A stretch of DNA of 64,000 nucleotides from Pseudomonas capeferrum (GTDB lineage Bacteria; Pseudomonadota; Gammaproteobacteria; Pseudomonadales; Pseudomonadaceae), in NCBI RefSeq assembly GCF_000731675.1, contig NZ_JMIT01000002.1, positions 471,456-535,455 of the forward strand, given 5' to 3'. How positions within the stretch are numbered: the first letter of the stretch is position 1; each line of letters starts with the position of its first letter. The notes beneath the pieces were generated by a model, which saw only the letters and a program-made list of their open reading frames with translations, was not told where the DNA came from and did no database searches. Both the position numbers and the translations under genes were made by a program. Shown one piece after another: positions 44,090 through 52,560 of this stretch.

Positions 44090-44626
44090 TCAGGGGTTTT
44101 GCGCCAGATGCCCCTGGGGAATCACCCGCTTGGCCTGCAGGTAAGCCTTGGCCCAGTAACTGTTGGACAGGTAGTCCAGACGCACCGTACCACCGGTGGA
44201 CGGTGCGTGCACGAAACGCCCCTCCCCCACGTAGATGCCGGCATGGCTGACCTGCGACCCGCCGCTGGTGGCAAAGAACACCAGGTCACCTGACTGCAGC
44301 GCCTTCGCATCCACGGTCGGCGCACGCATGACGATCATCTCCCGCGTCGAGCGCGGCAAGCTGATGCCAGCGGCATCCCGATAGACATACTTGATCAGGC
44401 CACTGCAATCGAACCCGGAGTCAGGCGTATTGCCACCCCATCGGTAAGGCGTGCCCACCAGCCCGATCGCGCGGATCAACACGTCGTCGGCAATCGGCGA
44501 AGCATCAGGCAGTTGGCTGTAGGAGACCTGCGGCTTGACCACAGGGGCCGGCGCAGGCGCGCGGCTGGAGCAGGCAGCAAGCAATGCCACCAGGGAGAGG
44601 AATGCGAAGCGCGCCATCATTACCAT
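44090..44626 (-). CDS. NlpC/P60-family peptidoglycan hydrolase lipoprotein (178 aa)
   Basis: A lipoprotein signal (ARFAFLSLVALLAACSS; lipobox LLAAC) precedes a single NlpC/P60 domain. The catalytic Cys is in TPDSGFDCSGLIKYVYRDAA, the His in GSQVSHAGIYVGEGRFVHAP, with a polar third residue in the following AP-S-T segment. The fold hydrolyses gamma-D-glutamyl-meso-DAP-type bonds in murein. The N-terminus has three in-frame Met; the first is used. It follows a paralogue on the same strand, separated by a long hairpin, so the two probably arose by duplication; a cognate acceptor or LysM domain is absent. Confidence 0.9.
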   Translation of the reverse strand: MVMMARFAFLSLVALLAACSSRAPAPAPVVKPQVSYSQLPDASPIADDVLIRAIGLVGTPYRWGGNTPDSGFDCSGLIKYVYRDAAGISLPRSTREMIVMRAPTVDAKALQSGDLVFFATSGGSQVSHAGIYVGEGRFVHAPSTGGTVRLDYLSNSYWAKAYLQAKRVIPQGHLAQNP

Positions 44627-44707
44627 GGCCAGAACATCCTGTCTGAGACCGCTGGACCGCAGCCGAAAAGTGTTGAGAATTTAGATTAGACGCTTTCTGT
44701 AAATGCG

Positions 44708-44743
44708 CACGGCGGCGAGCTTTTTTAAAGCATCGCCGCCGTG
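44708..44743 (-). terminator. Extended hairpin between the two NlpC/P60 genes
   Basis: An 11-bp stem CACGGCGGCGA/TCGCCGCCGTG continues after one unpaired base into GCTTT/AAAGC with an AAA loop on the minus strand. It is almost 16 bp long and sits 22 bases after the upstream paralogue's stop. There is no T-run after it, so it may attenuate transcription or protect mRNA ends. Confidence 0.5.
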
Positions 44744-44764
44744 GCACGGTACATCATCTGGGTA

Positions 44765-45406
44765 TCAGTTGCGCGCGATGTTGGTCGGCGCCATCGCCAA
44801 GGCTCGCTTGGCTTCGATGAAGGTCTTGCTCCAGTAGCGATCACCGAGGCTGTCGATGCGCACACCACCGCTGCGGCGGCTGCTGGAGTGGATGAACTGG
44901 TTGTCACCCAAGTAGATGCCGGCATGGCTGACCCGGCCGCGGCCATTGGTGCTGAAGAACAGCAGGTCGCCTGGCTTGAGCTTGTTACGGGCCACTTTCG
45001 GGGCATCGACGTTGATCATTTCACGCGTCGAACGCGGCAAGGTCATGCCGGCTTCTTCGCGGAACAGGTAACCGATGAAGCCGCTGCAATCGAAGCCTGA
45101 CTTCTCCGAGGTACCACCGAAGCGGTAGCGGGTGCCGATCAACGCCATGCCGCGCTCGAGAATGCTGTCAGCCAGAACCGGCAGCTGATAAGGCTTGCTG
45201 TTGCTGGAGAAGGCCGCCAGATCATCTTCGGTGGCCAGCTCTTCCGGTTCGCCGAATACGGACGAAGGCGAGGCTTTGGCCTTGAACGCCGATTGGGCGT
45301 CGATCGGGGTGTGATCCTGGGGCTGGGATACCGGGCCTTGGGCCGCGCAGCCGAAAAGCAGGGTCACGAGTGCGAGGGGCACGAGGGGTGCGAAGCGCTT
45401 TAGCAT
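44765..45406 (-). CDS. NlpC/P60-family peptidoglycan hydrolase lipoprotein (213 aa)
   Basis: Lipoprotein signal MLKRFAPLVPLALVTLLFGC (lipobox LFGC), a linker to about residue 85, then the NlpC/P60 domain: catalytic Cys in TSEKSGFDCSGFIGYLFREE, His in NGRGRVSHAGIYLGDNQFIH. It is a close paralogue of the gene downstream (shared DCSG, LPRSTREMI and SHAGIY blocks). Resembles MepS/Spr-like endopeptidases that cut D-Ala-mDAP cross-links during wall growth. ATG at 45406 is preferred over a GTG two codons before. The two genes lie between hda and the sugar dehydrogenase gene. Confidence 0.9.
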   Translation of the reverse strand: MLKRFAPLVPLALVTLLFGCAAQGPVSQPQDHTPIDAQSAFKAKASPSSVFGEPEELATEDDLAAFSSNSKPYQLPVLADSILERGMALIGTRYRFGGTSEKSGFDCSGFIGYLFREEAGMTLPRSTREMINVDAPKVARNKLKPGDLLFFSTNGRGRVSHAGIYLGDNQFIHSSSRRSGGVRIDSLGDRYWSKTFIEAKRALAMAPTNIARN

Positions 45407-45533
45407 GGGCACGACCGTGTCTGTAATCCTTTAGAAGGGGGAAACTATGCCCTCTATCATGGCCATTTGCAAATTTTATCGAAAAAGATGTGACTTTTTC
45501 GTTTTTCCGCTCTAGCCCAGGATTTTCAGGGGC

Positions 45534-46241
45534 TTACCAGCCCAGGGTTTCTTTCAGGAAAGGGATGGTCAGCTTGCGCTGCGCCTGCAGCGATGCCTGG
45601 TCGAGGCGTTCGAGCAGATCGAACAGTGCGCTCATGCTGCGGGTACCGCGGGTAAGGATGAAATGCCCGACCTCATCGGTGAGGTGCAGGCCACGGCGCG
45701 AGGCACGCAACTGCAAGGCACGCAGCTTGTCTTCATCGGACATGCCACGCATCTGGAAGATCAGTGCCAGGGTCAGCCGCGACTTGAGGTCGGCGAGCTT
45801 GATGGGCAGCTCGCGCGGCGAGCTGGAGGCCGCCAGCAGCAAACGACGGCCACTGTCACGCAGGCGATTGAACAGGTGGAACATGGCCTCTTCCCAGTCG
45901 GCCTTGCCAGCAATTACATGCAGGTCGTCAATGCACACCAGCTCGTACTGTTCGAGGTGATCGAGCAATTCGACACCCCGCTCGAGCAGTTGCGCCAACG
46001 GCAAGTAAACGGCGGGTTCGCCCAACTGCTGGAAGCGGTGGGTGGCGGCCTGCAACAGGTGGGTGCGGCCGACACCCTGCTTGCCCCACAGGTAGATGAG
46101 GCTCTCGGTCCAGCCGGCGTCGGCTTCGCATAGGCGCTCGACGTAGCCCAATGCCGCAGCATTGGCGCCCGGATAGTAGTTGATGAAGGTGGCGTCATCG
46201 CGCAGGCGCACACCCAGGGGCAACTGGATCGGTGGTTTCAT
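45534..46241 (-). CDS. hda: DnaA regulatory inactivator Hda
   Basis: A 235-residue AAA+ protein homologous to the DnaA ATPase core without domain IV. The N-terminal MKPPIQLPLGVRLRDDATF carries the QLPLGVRL segment matching the Hda clamp-binding motif (Q-L-x-L). Walker A is LIYLWGKQGVGRTHLLQAAT, Walker B is YELVCIDDLHVIAGK, and sensor-type elements follow. Hda with the sliding clamp stimulates ATP hydrolysis by DnaA (RIDA) to stop re-initiation. ATG at 46241 gives the family N-terminus; no strong ribosome site. Downstream of perM with a 150-bp gap in the same direction. Confidence 0.95.
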   Translation of the reverse strand: MKPPIQLPLGVRLRDDATFINYYPGANAAALGYVERLCEADAGWTESLIYLWGKQGVGRTHLLQAATHRFQQLGEPAVYLPLAQLLERGVELLDHLEQYELVCIDDLHVIAGKADWEEAMFHLFNRLRDSGRRLLLAASSSPRELPIKLADLKSRLTLALIFQMRGMSDEDKLRALQLRASRRGLHLTDEVGHFILTRGTRSMSALFDLLERLDQASLQAQRKLTIPFLKETLGW

Positions 46242-46391
46242 GCTCGCGGGCGGTCGCTGGGACCACAGGGGGCCTTTGGTGGACAGTGTGCAAAGTCTAT
46301 ACCCGCAACGCGGACGGCACAATCAGGGAGCAGAAGAGCACAAGCAAAATCAAAGGCTTGCGACCTGCCCTGCTCGGTCTGACTGGGTAAT

Positions 46392-47465
46392 TTACAACTG
46401 CGGATCGACATCGGCGTCATACATGTCCGACTCTTTGTACAGATCATGCACATGACGTAGCAGCACCATGATCACTGCCGCCACCGGCAGCGCCAGCAGC
46501 ACACCGGTGAAGCCGAACAACTCGCCACCGGCAAGAATGGCGAAGATCACTGCCACCGGGTGCAAGCCGATACGGTCGCCCACCAGCAACGGCGTCAGCA
46601 CCATGCCTTCCAGCGCCTGGCCGACCATGAACACCGCAACGATGCCCAGCATCGGATACAGGTCGCCACCGAACTGGAACAGGCCGGCGACCAACGCCGC
46701 ACCAATACCGATGATGAAGCCCATGTACGGCACGATGGCTGCCAACCCCGCCAGCATGCCGATCAACAGGCCGAGTTCGAGCCCCACCAGCATCAGCCCT
46801 GCCGAGTAGATGACGCCCAGCGCGAGCATCACCATCAATTGGCCGCGGACGAACGCGCCCAGGACTTCATGGCACTCTTGCGCCAACCCCACTATTTGCG
46901 ACTCGCGCTGGCGCGGCAGCAGGCTGCGCAACTTGGCCATCATCAGGTCCCAGTCACGCAGCAGGTAGAACCCCACCACCGGGATCAGCACCAGGTTGGC
47001 CAGCCAGGCCATCAAGGCCAGGCTCGAAGCCGTCGCCTGGGACAGCACGATGCCGACGATGTCGGTGGTCTGGCCCATGTGCTCGCCAATGGCTGCCTTG
47101 ATCTTGTCGAACTTCCAGAAGCCATCGGCCAGGCCAAGGCGGTGTTGCACCCAAGGCAACGCCTGATGCTGCAACCAGTCGAGCATCTGCGGCGCCAGCT
47201 CGTACAGGCGCAGCAGCTGCTTGGCCAGCATCGGCACCAGCACCAGCAGCAGGGCCATGAACAGCAGGGTGAAGAGACTGAACACCACCACCACGCCCCA
47301 GGTGCGTGACAGCCCCAGGCGCTCCAGGCGGTCAACCAGAGGGTCTGCCAGATAAGCCAGCAGAATACCGATCAGAAAGGGGGCAAGAATGTTGTGCAAG
47401 CTATATAGCAGCACGGCGAACAGCAGTGCCGCACCCAGCCAGATCCAGCGGCGCATATCGGTCAC
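46392..47465 (-). CDS. AI-2E family (PerM-type) membrane protein
   Basis: A 357-residue inner-membrane protein of the AI-2E transporter/PerM family with about eight TM helices. Marks: LLYSLHNILAPFLIGILLAYLADPLVD at the N-terminus region, a long soluble middle (about 80-150), and the conserved GFIIGIGAALVAGLFQFGG plus PLLVGDRIGLHPVAVIFAIL near the end. Members include the AI-2 exporter TqsA and Na+/H+ antiporter-like proteins, so substrate is open. The upstream DUF2066 gene ends 12 bases before it, indicating an operon; hda follows. ATG preceded by GGAG nine bases upstream. Confidence 0.9.
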   Translation of the reverse strand: MTDMRRWIWLGAALLFAVLLYSLHNILAPFLIGILLAYLADPLVDRLERLGLSRTWGVVVVFSLFTLLFMALLLVLVPMLAKQLLRLYELAPQMLDWLQHQALPWVQHRLGLADGFWKFDKIKAAIGEHMGQTTDIVGIVLSQATASSLALMAWLANLVLIPVVGFYLLRDWDLMMAKLRSLLPRQRESQIVGLAQECHEVLGAFVRGQLMVMLALGVIYSAGLMLVGLELGLLIGMLAGLAAIVPYMGFIIGIGAALVAGLFQFGGDLYPMLGIVAVFMVGQALEGMVLTPLLVGDRIGLHPVAVIFAILAGGELFGFTGVLLALPVAAVIMVLLRHVHDLYKESDMYDADVDPQL

Positions 47466-47477
47466 GGTCGGTACTCC

Positions 47478-48533
47478 TTACCAGCGAAAACGCAGGCCGT
47501 CGAACGGCTTGGGCACTGCGGGCTGCTCTGCGGCAGCGCCAGGTGCAGGCGCGGGGACCACGGGTGCAGCGGGGACCTGCTCGGCCGGCACTTCCTGCAG
47601 CTTGGCCAGCCCCAGTTGGGCACGCAATTGTTCGCGGTTGGCGGTGACACCGTAGGTCAGCGTGCTGCCTTCGGCCATCTTCAGTCGCGCGCCGTACGGT
47701 TCGAGCACCCGGCTCAATTCGGCGTAGCGCTGCAGGTTCATCCCCTGCACCTGGAGCTGCAGCTGGCTGCTGGCACCAGGGCGGGTCACATAGCGCGGCG
47801 CCAGGCGGCTGCTCACCGCCAGCATCACCGCGTCGGCCAAGGCCGCCTGGTCGGCGCCCTCGGCATTACCCTGCTCGCGCTGGTCACCCACCCACAACTG
47901 CCATCTGCCTTGCCATTTGCCATCCGCTTCATGGGCGTGGACCGCCAGCAGTGCATCGGCCGCGTAGCGCTCGGACGCTTCGCGCAGCGGCGCTGGGTCA
48001 CTGGCCTCGATTTGCTTGGCGTTGGCCACCAGTTGCTCCTGCAGGTCGGCCAGCGGCAAGCGCAATGGCAAGCCTCGGTGCTGTGCCGCACGGCGCAGTG
48101 GCTGGGCAGTGGCCTGGCCGTCGCCGACCAGGTTGCTACCTTCGACGCTGTCGTTAAGCCACCAGCCGATGATCGACGGCCGGTTGCTGCCCCACAGGGC
48201 CAGGCCGGCCTTGCGCAAGGCACGTTCGGTACTGCCGGGGTCGAACTCGACCAGCACCGATTCGGGCGGGCCGGCTTCGGTACCGACCTGGTTGATGATT
48301 TGCTGCGGGTCCTTGCGCAACTCCGCCAAAGCCGGGTTTTGCGCCGCTTTCGGGTCGCCGGTCAGGCGCAGAATCAAGGTATCGAGGGCCTTGCCGGTTG
48401 CCTGGGTACGGGCTTCGGCGCCCTGCCCTGCAAGCGGCTCACGCACTTGGTAGAGCCCGGAGACGGTTTCGGCCTGGGCGGCGACAGCCACCAGGGCAAG
48501 GCATCCCGCTGCCAGATTTTTGAGAAGATGCAT
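47478..48533 (-). CDS. DUF2066-domain exported protein
   Basis: A 351-residue protein with a signal peptide (MHLLKNLAAGCLALVAVAAQ, cleavage near AQA-ET). The DUF2066 domain covers most of the rest (VSGLYQVREPLAGQGAEART, ALDTLILRLTGDPKAAQNPA, ALWGSNRPSIIGWWLN). A Pro/Ala-rich tail (from about 320, PAEQVPAAPVVPAPAPG) ends in DGLRFRW. Function unknown for the family. It is upstream of and almost abutting perM, the same pairing seen in other pseudomonads as far as I recall, so a shared role is plausible. The start at 48533 gives the signal peptide; AGGA lies about eight bases before it. Confidence 0.85.
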   Translation of the reverse strand: MHLLKNLAAGCLALVAVAAQAETVSGLYQVREPLAGQGAEARTQATGKALDTLILRLTGDPKAAQNPALAELRKDPQQIINQVGTEAGPPESVLVEFDPGSTERALRKAGLALWGSNRPSIIGWWLNDSVEGSNLVGDGQATAQPLRRAAQHRGLPLRLPLADLQEQLVANAKQIEASDPAPLREASERYAADALLAVHAHEADGKWQGRWQLWVGDQREQGNAEGADQAALADAVMLAVSSRLAPRYVTRPGASSQLQLQVQGMNLQRYAELSRVLEPYGARLKMAEGSTLTYGVTANREQLRAQLGLAKLQEVPAEQVPAAPVVPAPAPGAAAEQPAVPKPFDGLRFRW

Positions 48534-48740
48534 GAAGGATTCCTGTCCAGAAACTAGGTGAAACGGGCCGTTAACGTGCAGACTGTGACCGCGGTGGAAT
48601 GACAAATGCTCCTGCGCGCGGGGCCTTTCGCATGATCGTCCTGTCTATACCTTATACAGCGCTTCGCGCGGCAACCAGTCGCAGACAGTGAAAGGATGGT
48701 TTTCTTTGGGGTTTGTCTTGAGTCAGGCGGTGGGGCTGAC

Positions 48741-48890
48741 ATCGAGCGCCGCCCGCGCGGCGCATCGCGAGCAAGCTCGCTCCCACATTTGTTTCGGGCC
48801 AGTGAGGCCTGTACCATTTGCGCGCGACCGCCTTGTTTGTACGACGCGATATTGATGGTAGCGCCAAAGGGGCGCGCGCCAATGGCTGCG
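48741..48890. repeat. Degenerate copy of the 5.8-kb repeat unit (REP-like)
   Basis: The core 48779-48852 (from GCTCCCAC through GTTTCGGGCCAGTGAGGCCT to GTTTGTACGACGCGATAT) repeats the sequence at 5882-5955 in inverted orientation with two or three changes; the adjoining ATCGAGCGCCGCCCGCGCGG also matches. Only one full arm is present here, so no long hairpin forms. It lies in the 631-bp gap before purM, which otherwise has the purM promoter region and no evident gene. Confidence 0.85.
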
Positions 48891-49164
48891 CTCGATCTCA
48901 TAGGCGACACAACTTTCAAACCATCCGCTTCACGCCTCAATTCGCCCACCTCCCCAAAAAACCCAAGCAAGCCCCCTCCCCCCATCACCTTTTTAACGCT
49001 TTCGACCCCTGCCCGTCGGCCTGAGGATGGCCGCTGCACGGCAACCCTGATAAAATCGCGCGCCTTCGCAGACCTCTGACGTTTCAGGCAGCCGCCGCTT
49101 ACACAGCCGGCCTTGGCCGTCATGGTCGTTTTTAAGAATCCCTCCCTCCTAAAGGCCTGGATCA

Positions 49165-50223
49165 ATGAGCAAGCAACCCTCCCTGAGCTACAAGGACGCC
49201 GGTGTAGACATCGACGCCGGCGAAGCACTGGTCGAACGCATCAAGGGCGTGGCAAAACGCACCGCACGCCCTGAAGTCATGGGTGGCCTGGGCGGCTTCG
49301 GCGCCCTCTGCGAGATCCCGGCCGGCTACAAGCAGCCGGTTCTGGTCTCCGGCACCGACGGCGTCGGCACCAAGCTGCGCCTTGCCCTGAACCTGAACAA
49401 GCACGACAGCATCGGCCAGGACCTGGTCGCCATGTGCGTCAACGACCTGGTGGTATGCGGTGCCGAGCCGCTGTTCTTCCTCGACTACTACGCCACTGGC
49501 AAGCTCAACGTCGACGTCGCCGCCACCGTAGTCACCGGCATCGGTGCCGGCTGTGAACTGGCCGGTTGCTCGCTGGTCGGTGGCGAAACCGCCGAGATGC
49601 CAGGCATGTACGAAGGCGAAGACTACGACCTGGCCGGCTTCTGCGTCGGCGTCGTGGAAAAGGCCGAGATCATCGACGGCTCCAAGGTTGCCACCGGTGA
49701 CGCGCTGATCGCCCTGCCGTCTTCCGGTCCGCACTCCAACGGCTACTCGCTGATCCGCAAGATCCTCGAAGTGTCCGGCACGGACATCGAAAACACCCAG
49801 CTCGACGGCCAGCCACTGACCGACCTGCTGATGGCGCCGACCCGCATCTACGTCAAACCGCTGCTGCAATTGATCAAGCAGACCGGCGCAGTCAAGGCCA
49901 TGGCCCACATCACCGGTGGCGGCCTGCTGGACAACATCCCGCGCGTACTGCCAAAGAACGCCCAGGCCGTGGTCGACGTGGCCAGCTGGCAGCGCCCGGC
50001 GGTATTCGACTTCCTGCAGGCACAAGGCAACGTTGACGAGCATGAAATGCACCGCGTACTGAACTGCGGCGTCGGCATGGTCATCTGCGTAGCCCAGGAC
50101 CAGGTCGAAAACGCCCTGAACGTGCTGCGTGCAGAAGGCGAACAGCCTTGGGTCATCGGCCGCATCGAGCAGGCCGCCGAAGGCGCCGCCCAGGTCGAGC
50201 TGCAGAACCTCAAGGCACACTGA
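49165..50223 (+). CDS. purM: Phosphoribosylformylglycinamidine cyclo-ligase
   Basis: A 352-residue AIR synthetase (ATP-dependent ring closure of FGAM, de novo purine synthesis, cytosol). Family blocks: [80 protein letters not shown] and [17 protein letters not shown], with [16 protein letters not shown] late. Length is typical. Its TGA shares a base with the purN ATG (TGATG), so the two are coupled. The long upstream gap carries a REP-like element; no PurR-type site was resolved. Confidence 0.98.
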   Translation: MSKQPSLSYKDAGVDIDAGEALVERIKGVAKRTARPEVMGGLGGFGALCEIPAGYKQPVLVSGTDGVGTKLRLALNLNKHDSIGQDLVAMCVNDLVVCGAEPLFFLDYYATGKLNVDVAATVVTGIGAGCELAGCSLVGGETAEMPGMYEGEDYDLAGFCVGVVEKAEIIDGSKVATGDALIALPSSGPHSNGYSLIRKILEVSGTDIENTQLDGQPLTDLLMAPTRIYVKPLLQLIKQTGAVKAMAHITGGGLLDNIPRVLPKNAQAVVDVASWQRPAVFDFLQAQGNVDEHEMHRVLNCGVGMVICVAQDQVENALNVLRAEGEQPWVIGRIEQAAEGAAQVELQNLKAH

Positions 50224-50876
50224 TGCCGAGCAAGACCTGCAATGTAGTGGTACTGCTGTCGGGTTCCGGCAGCAACCTGCAAGCCCTGATCGACAGCTGC
50301 CGCAGTGAAGACAGCCCGGTGCGCATCCGTGCGGTGGTTTCCAACCGCGCCGATGCCTACGGCCTGCAGCGCGCTGCAGCCGCTGGCATCGATACCGCCG
50401 TGCTGGACCACACCGACTTCGACGGCCGCGAAGCCTTCGATGCGGCGCTGATGGCACGCATCGACGGCTTTGCGCCCGACCTGGTGGTGCTGGCCGGTTT
50501 CATGCGCATCCTCAGTGGCGGTTTCGTGCGCCACTATCAGGGCCGCCTGCTCAATATCCACCCGTCGCTGCTGCCCAAGTACAAGGGCTTGCATACCCAT
50601 CGCCGGGCTCTGGAGGCAGGCGACGCCGAGCATGGCTGCAGCGTACACTTCGTCACCGAGGAACTCGATGGCGGCCCACTGGTCGTACAGGCTGTGGTAC
50701 CGGTGACGTCGGACGACACCGCTGAAAGCCTGGCCCAGCGGGTTCACCACCAGGAACACCAGATCTACCCGCTGGCGGTGCACTGGTTCGCCGAAGGACG
50801 CTTGCGTCTGGGTGAACACGGTGCGTTACTGGATGGCCAGCCTCTGGCGGCCAGCGGTCACTTGATTCGACCCTAG
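50223..50876 (+). CDS. purN: Phosphoribosylglycinamide formyltransferase
   Basis: A 217-residue GAR transformylase using 10-formyl-THF in purine synthesis. Motifs: VVLLSGSGSNLQALIDS at the N-terminus, the catalytic triad region LLNIHPSLLPKYKGLHTHRR (Asn-x-His-P-S-L-L-P) and CSVHFVTEELDGGPLVVQAV with the conserved Asp. The start is set by the one-base overlap with purM. The next gene, for a DUF3108 protein, begins nine bases downstream and is probably co-transcribed. Confidence 0.98.
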   Translation: MPSKTCNVVVLLSGSGSNLQALIDSCRSEDSPVRIRAVVSNRADAYGLQRAAAAGIDTAVLDHTDFDGREAFDAALMARIDGFAPDLVVLAGFMRILSGGFVRHYQGRLLNIHPSLLPKYKGLHTHRRALEAGDAEHGCSVHFVTEELDGGPLVVQAVVPVTSDDTAESLAQRVHHQEHQIYPLAVHWFAEGRLRLGEHGALLDGQPLAASGHLIRP

Positions 50877-50884
50877 GAGAATAT

Positions 50885-51595
50885 ATGCGTCGCGCCCTGC
50901 TTTTGGCTCTCGCCGTGCTCGCCCTGCCCCTCCAGGCAGCTGATCTGAAGCCTTTCTCGGCCAGTTACACCGCCGACTGGAAGCAGCTGCCCATGAGCGG
51001 CACCGCCGAACGCAGCCTGGTCAAGAATGCCAATGGTACCTGGGACCTCAATTTCCGGGCTTCCATGATGATCGCCAGCCTGACCGAGCAAAGCACCCTG
51101 CGCCTGGAAAACGACACCCTGCTGCCGCAGAAGTATCACTTCGAACGTGGCGGCCTGGGCAAGGCGAAGAAGGTCGACCTGAACTTCGACTGGAACAGCA
51201 AGAAAGTCACCGGTAGCGACCGCGGCGATGCCGTCAGCCTGCCGCTCAACCGCGGCGTGCTCGACAAGTCGTCCTACCAGCTGGCGCTGCAGCATGACGT
51301 GGCCGCCGGCAAGAAGAGCATGACCTACCAGGTGGTCGACGGTGACGAGATCGACACCTACGACTTCCGCGTACTGGGCACCGAGAAGGTCACCACCAAG
51401 ACCGGCCAGGTCGATGCGGTCAAGGTCGAGCGCGTGCGCGACCCGAGCCAAAGCAAGCGCATCACCGAGCTGTGGTTCGCCAAGAACTGGGACTACCTGC
51501 TGGTGCAACTGCGCCAGGTCGAAACCGATGGCAAGGAGTATGTGATCGTGCTGCAGGATGGCACGGTCGATGGCAAGGCGGTGAAGGGTAACTGA
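50885..51595 (+). CDS. DUF3108-family exported protein
   Basis: A 236-residue protein with a signal peptide (MRRALLLALAVLALPLQAAD, cleavage near LQA-AD) and one DUF3108 domain rich in beta strands (FSASYTADWKQLPMSGTAER; KITELWFAKNWDYLLVQLRQ). Likely periplasmic or outer-membrane-associated; no function established for the family. AGGAG lies near 50875-50880, six bases before the ATG. It is nine bases after purN in the same direction and is ended by a clear intrinsic terminator, making purM-purN-DUF3108 a probable operon. Confidence 0.88.
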   Translation: MRRALLLALAVLALPLQAADLKPFSASYTADWKQLPMSGTAERSLVKNANGTWDLNFRASMMIASLTEQSTLRLENDTLLPQKYHFERGGLGKAKKVDLNFDWNSKKVTGSDRGDAVSLPLNRGVLDKSSYQLALQHDVAAGKKSMTYQVVDGDEIDTYDFRVLGTEKVTTKTGQVDAVKVERVRDPSQSKRITELWFAKNWDYLLVQLRQVETDGKEYVIVLQDGTVDGKAVKGN

Positions 51596-51620
51596 TCAAC
51601 CGCAGCCTGAAGCACCTGCA

Positions 51621-51647
51621 GCCCCGCCTTGTGCGGGGCTTCTTTTT
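51621..51647 (+). terminator. Intrinsic terminator after the purMN operon
   Basis: Stem GCCCCGC/GCGGGGC with loop CTTGT is followed by TTCTTTTT. It lies 26 bases after the DUF3108 stop. Confidence 0.92.
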
Positions 51648-51768
51648 GCCTGGCCGCCCTTACATGAAACTTGTTTCATGCCCGTTTTATTTACTTAGGC
51701 TGCTAACAAACTCTATAAAGAAGACCTGCGACACAGTGCCGCAGCCAACTGAAAAGTGGAGTTTACCG

Positions 51769-51951
51769 ATGACAGTCCAAGTAACCGAACGCGACGAATC
51801 GAAAATGTCCCACGAAGGCCTGGCCGCTGGCGTGCGGATCTGGGATGTGCACCAGCAGGGCCAACTGGTCGGAATGTTTCACAACGAACATGAAGCCCAC
51901 CAGTATCGGGTAGAGCTCGAAGACCTGGAAAACCTGCGCGCCACGCAATGA
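51769..51951 (+). CDS. Conserved-looking small protein (60 aa), unknown
   Basis: MTVQVTERDESKMSHEGLAA starts a 60-residue acidic soluble protein with a helical, acidic tail (HEAHQYRVELEDLENLRATQ). GGAG precedes the ATG by seven bases, and an intrinsic terminator follows 16 bases after the stop, so it is a genuine independent transcription unit. I recognise no domain. It has no Cys or membrane segment. The A/T-rich stretch just upstream (TACATGAAACTTGTTTCATG, about 51661-51680) is palindromic and may be an operator. Confidence 0.75.
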   Translation: MTVQVTERDESKMSHEGLAAGVRIWDVHQQGQLVGMFHNEHEAHQYRVELEDLENLRATQ

Positions 51952-51966
51952 CACCGCCTTCAAAAG

Positions 51967-51990
51967 AAAACCCCGCCTAGGCGGGGTTTT
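51967..51990. terminator. Bidirectional intrinsic terminator
   Basis: A perfect palindrome of AAAA-CCCCGCC-TA-GGCGGGG-TTTT type, with the T-run on both strands. It ends the 60-residue gene on the plus strand and the DUF2058 gene on the minus strand, which are convergent. Confidence 0.92.
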
Positions 51991-51996
51991 TCATGC

Positions 51997-52536
51997 TTAC
52001 CACATCAGGTCGTCAGGGATCTTGTAAGCCGCATAAGGGTCATCCTCGTTGGCCTCTTCGACGTGGGTGTTGAGCAGCAGCACGCGATGCGGGTCGCGCT
52101 CCTGGATCTTCACCGCCGCCTCACGCGGAATCACCTCGTAGCCGCCAGCGAAAGAGACCACCGCCAGCGAGCCATTGCTCAGCTTGCTGCGCATCAGGGC
52201 ATTGACGGCAATGCGCTTGACCTTCTTGTCGTCGACGAAGTTGTAGTAGTCCTCGCTGTTGAGCTTGGGCAGGCGAGTCGCTTCGATCAACTGCTTGACC
52301 TGCGCGGCACGGGCCTTTTGCTCGGCCTTTTCCTGCTGCTGGCGGTTAAGCTCCTGGTCACGCTTGGCCTTGTCAGCCATGGCTTCCTTGGCGAGGCGCT
52401 GCTGGGTGTCATCCACCTCGACCTGGCCTTTGTGCTCCAGGCGCTTTTGTTTCTTTTCGGCTTTGTTGGTCTGCGAGACCTGTTTCTGGTTGACCAGACC
52501 GGCTTTGAGCAATTGGTCGCGAAGGGAAAGGCTCAT
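51997..52536 (-). CDS. DUF2058-family protein
   Basis: A 179-residue cytosolic protein. It begins MSLSLRDQLLKAGLVNQKQV and has a highly charged coiled-coil half (about 15-90: KKQKRLEHKGQVEVDD, QQEKAEQKARAAQVKQLIEA), then the conserved C-terminal beta domain NSEDYYNFVDDKKVKRIAVN ending in IPREAAVKIQERDPHRVLLL. This is the YaiL/DUF2058 pattern, of unknown function; a ribosome or nucleic-acid role has been suggested by its basic coiled coil, but that is speculation. ATG at 52536 is preferred over a GTG four codons earlier. It is 24 bases downstream of mazG, so they may share a transcript. Confidence 0.85.
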   Translation of the reverse strand: MSLSLRDQLLKAGLVNQKQVSQTNKAEKKQKRLEHKGQVEVDDTQQRLAKEAMADKAKRDQELNRQQQEKAEQKARAAQVKQLIEATRLPKLNSEDYYNFVDDKKVKRIAVNALMRSKLSNGSLAVVSFAGGYEVIPREAAVKIQERDPHRVLLLNTHVEEANEDDPYAAYKIPDDLMW

Positions 52537-52560
52537 GAATTCACTCACTTATGCAACAGC

